From Nitrospiraceae bacterium (GTDB taxonomy: Bacteria; Nitrospirota; Nitrospiria; Nitrospirales; Nitrospiraceae): DNA of 7,484 bases. Shown piece by piece: positions 6,339 through 7,484 of the stretch. A program made the position numbers and the translations under genes. Numbering within the stretch: the first letter of the stretch is position 1; each line of letters opens with the position of its first letter. The notes under the pieces were generated by a model. The model did not search any database, had not been told where the DNA came from, and was given only the letters and a program-made list of their open reading frames with translations. The stretch covers positions 1 through 7,484 of the forward strand of contig JACVSD010000081.1 in assembly GCA_014534095.1 (NCBI GenBank). Direction: 5' to 3'.

Positions 6339-7484
6339 ATGAGCAAATTCATCTTTGTCACGGGCGGCGTGGTGTCCTCCCTCGGCAAGGGACTGGCGTC
6401 GGCTTCCATTGGCAATCTGCTGGAAAGCCGGGGGCTCAAGATCACCTTCTTGAAGCTGGATCCCTATATCAATGTGGATCCCGGCACGATGAATCCGTAC
6501 CAACATGGGGAAGTTTTTGTGACGGGTGATGGCGCGGAGACCGACCTCGATCTCGGCCACTACGAACGGTTCACGTCCCTGAACCTCACCAAGGAAAGCA
6601 ACTACACCACCGGTCGGATATACCATTCCGTCATCACCAAGGAGCGGCGCGGCGATTATCTCGGGGGCACGGTGCAAGTGGTCCCTCACGTGACCGATGA
6701 GATCAAGCAATGCATCATGCGCATCTCCCAGGGTATGGACGTCACGATCGTGGAGATCGGCGGCACCGTGGGCGACATCGAGAGCCTGCCGTTTTTGGAA
6801 GCCATTCGGCAGATGCCCTACGACGTCGGGCGTGATAACGTCCTCTATGTCCATCTCACGCTGGTGCCGTACATCGGCGCCGCCGGTGAATTGAAGACCA
6901 AGCCGACCCAGCATTCCGTGAACAAGCTGCGCGAAATCGGTATTCAGCCACATATTCTCTTGTGCCGCACCGATCGGTATCTGCCTCCGGAACTCAAGGG
7001 CAAGATTGCCATGTTCTGCAACGTGGAAAAGGATGCCGTCATCACCGCGAAGGATGTCGACACGATCTATGAGGTCCCCATCGTGTTCCGCAAGGAGGGC
7101 TTGGACGAACTGATCGTCCGCCTCCTGCACCTGGAAACAGGGCCCCCGAATCTTCGCCCATGGGATGCCATGGTGCAGAAGATCAAGCATCCCAAACATG
7201 AAGTCAGCGTCGCGCTGGTCGGGAAATATGCGGGGCTCAAGGAATGCTACAAGAGTCTGGCGGAAGCCTTGGTGCATGGCGGAATCGATCATGAAACCAA
7301 GGTCAACATCAACTGGATCGAGTCGGAAGATATTGAACGGCAAGGCACCGAACGGATCTTACGGGAGTCGGACGGCATCCTGATTCCAGGTGGTTTCGGC
7401 ACGAGAGGCATTGAAGGCAAGATCACCACGATCCGTTATGCGCGCGAACGCCACATCCCGTTTTTGGGCCTCTGTCTGGGCATG
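6339..7484 (+). CDS. pyrG: CTP synthase (glutamine-hydrolysing), 3' end cut by window
   Basis: Makes CTP from UTP, ATP and glutamine, the last step of pyrimidine nucleotide synthesis. The frame is open to the window edge: 382 codons of a family norm near 540. The synthetase domain is complete: [16 protein letters not shown] (3-18) with the ATP-binding P-loop, [14 protein letters not shown] (40-53), [12 protein letters not shown] (67-78), [18 protein letters not shown] (138-155), KTKPTQHSV (186-194) and the FCNV strand (226-229). The glutamine amidotransferase domain begins near 287 with VALVGKY and shows the oxyanion strand PGGFGTRG (350-357). The nucleophile Cys379 is in LGLCLGM, the last residues in the window. 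The His and Glu of the triad lie outside. In many diderms pyrG sits beside kdsA or other Kdo genes, consistent with kdsB here. Confidence 0.98.
   Translation, partial: MSKFIFVTGGVVSSLGKGLASASIGNLLESRGLKITFLKLDPYINVDPGTMNPYQHGEVFVTGDGAETDLDLGHYERFTSLNLTKESNYTTGRIYHSVITKERRGDYLGGTVQVVPHVTDEIKQCIMRISQGMDVTIVEIGGTVGDIESLPFLEAIRQMPYDVGRDNVLYVHLTLVPYIGAAGELKTKPTQHSVNKLREIGIQPHILLCRTDRYLPPELKGKIAMFCNVEKDAVITAKDVDTIYEVPIVFRKEGLDELIVRLLHLETGPPNLRPWDAMVQKIKHPKHEVSVALVGKYAGLKECYKSLAEALVHGGIDHETKVNINWIESEDIERQGTERILRESDGILIPGGFGTRGIEGKITTIRYARERHIPFLGLCLGM

Noticed and set aside
6246..7343. Minus-strand 365-codon ORF opposite pyrG
   Set aside because: It is antisense to a fully conserved CTP synthase and looks like a shadow of its codon bias; no recognisable protein motif.

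Overview
The window is chromosomal, fairly GC-rich DNA from a diderm (Gram-negative) bacterium. Two genes for activated inner-core lipopolysaccharide sugars (rfaE1 for heptose, kdsB for Kdo) imply an LPS-bearing outer membrane. Protein style, gene order and the type of interspersed repeat suggest Nitrospira or a relative (Nitrospirota). That is recognition from memory and was not checked by search.

Layout. Positions 1-1434 (minus strand) carry most of bioA (biotin synthesis), whose 3' end lies outside the window. Positions 1435-1575 are a short divergent intergenic region. It holds a perfect-consensus sigma70-type promoter for lepA and a near-consensus promoter for bioA facing the other way, and the two overlap at the same -35 DNA. 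From 1576 to the right edge everything runs on the plus strand: lepA (EF4 translation GTPase), lepB (signal peptidase I), rfaE1 (heptose-7-phosphate kinase), a 306-bp non-coding structured repeat, kdsB (CMP-Kdo synthetase) and the first 382 codons of pyrG (CTP synthase). lepA/lepB and lepB/rfaE1 overlap by 4 bp (ATGA and GTGA), so these three are almost certainly one translationally coupled operon. kdsB and pyrG probably belong to the same transcription unit. PyrG makes the CTP that KdsB uses to activate Kdo, so the pairing makes metabolic sense.

The most unusual part is 5173-5478, between rfaE1 and kdsB. It has 23-bp imperfect terminal inverted repeats (18/23 matches). Inside are two diverged copies of one module at an exact 119-bp offset, each with hairpins. 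Between the copies the loops are identical while the stems differ by compensatory base-pair swaps: 12 of the 18 differences across the two aligned hairpins form six intact swapped pairs. A 9-bp direct repeat, GAGCATGAC, flanks the element and includes the kdsB start codon on the right. Together these suggest a mobile, MITE-like structured element that inserted at the rfaE1/kdsB junction and separated kdsB from its original ribosome-binding site.

The genes themselves are ordinary housekeeping genes. No CRISPR array, tRNA, rRNA, toxin, defence or secondary-metabolite system is visible.
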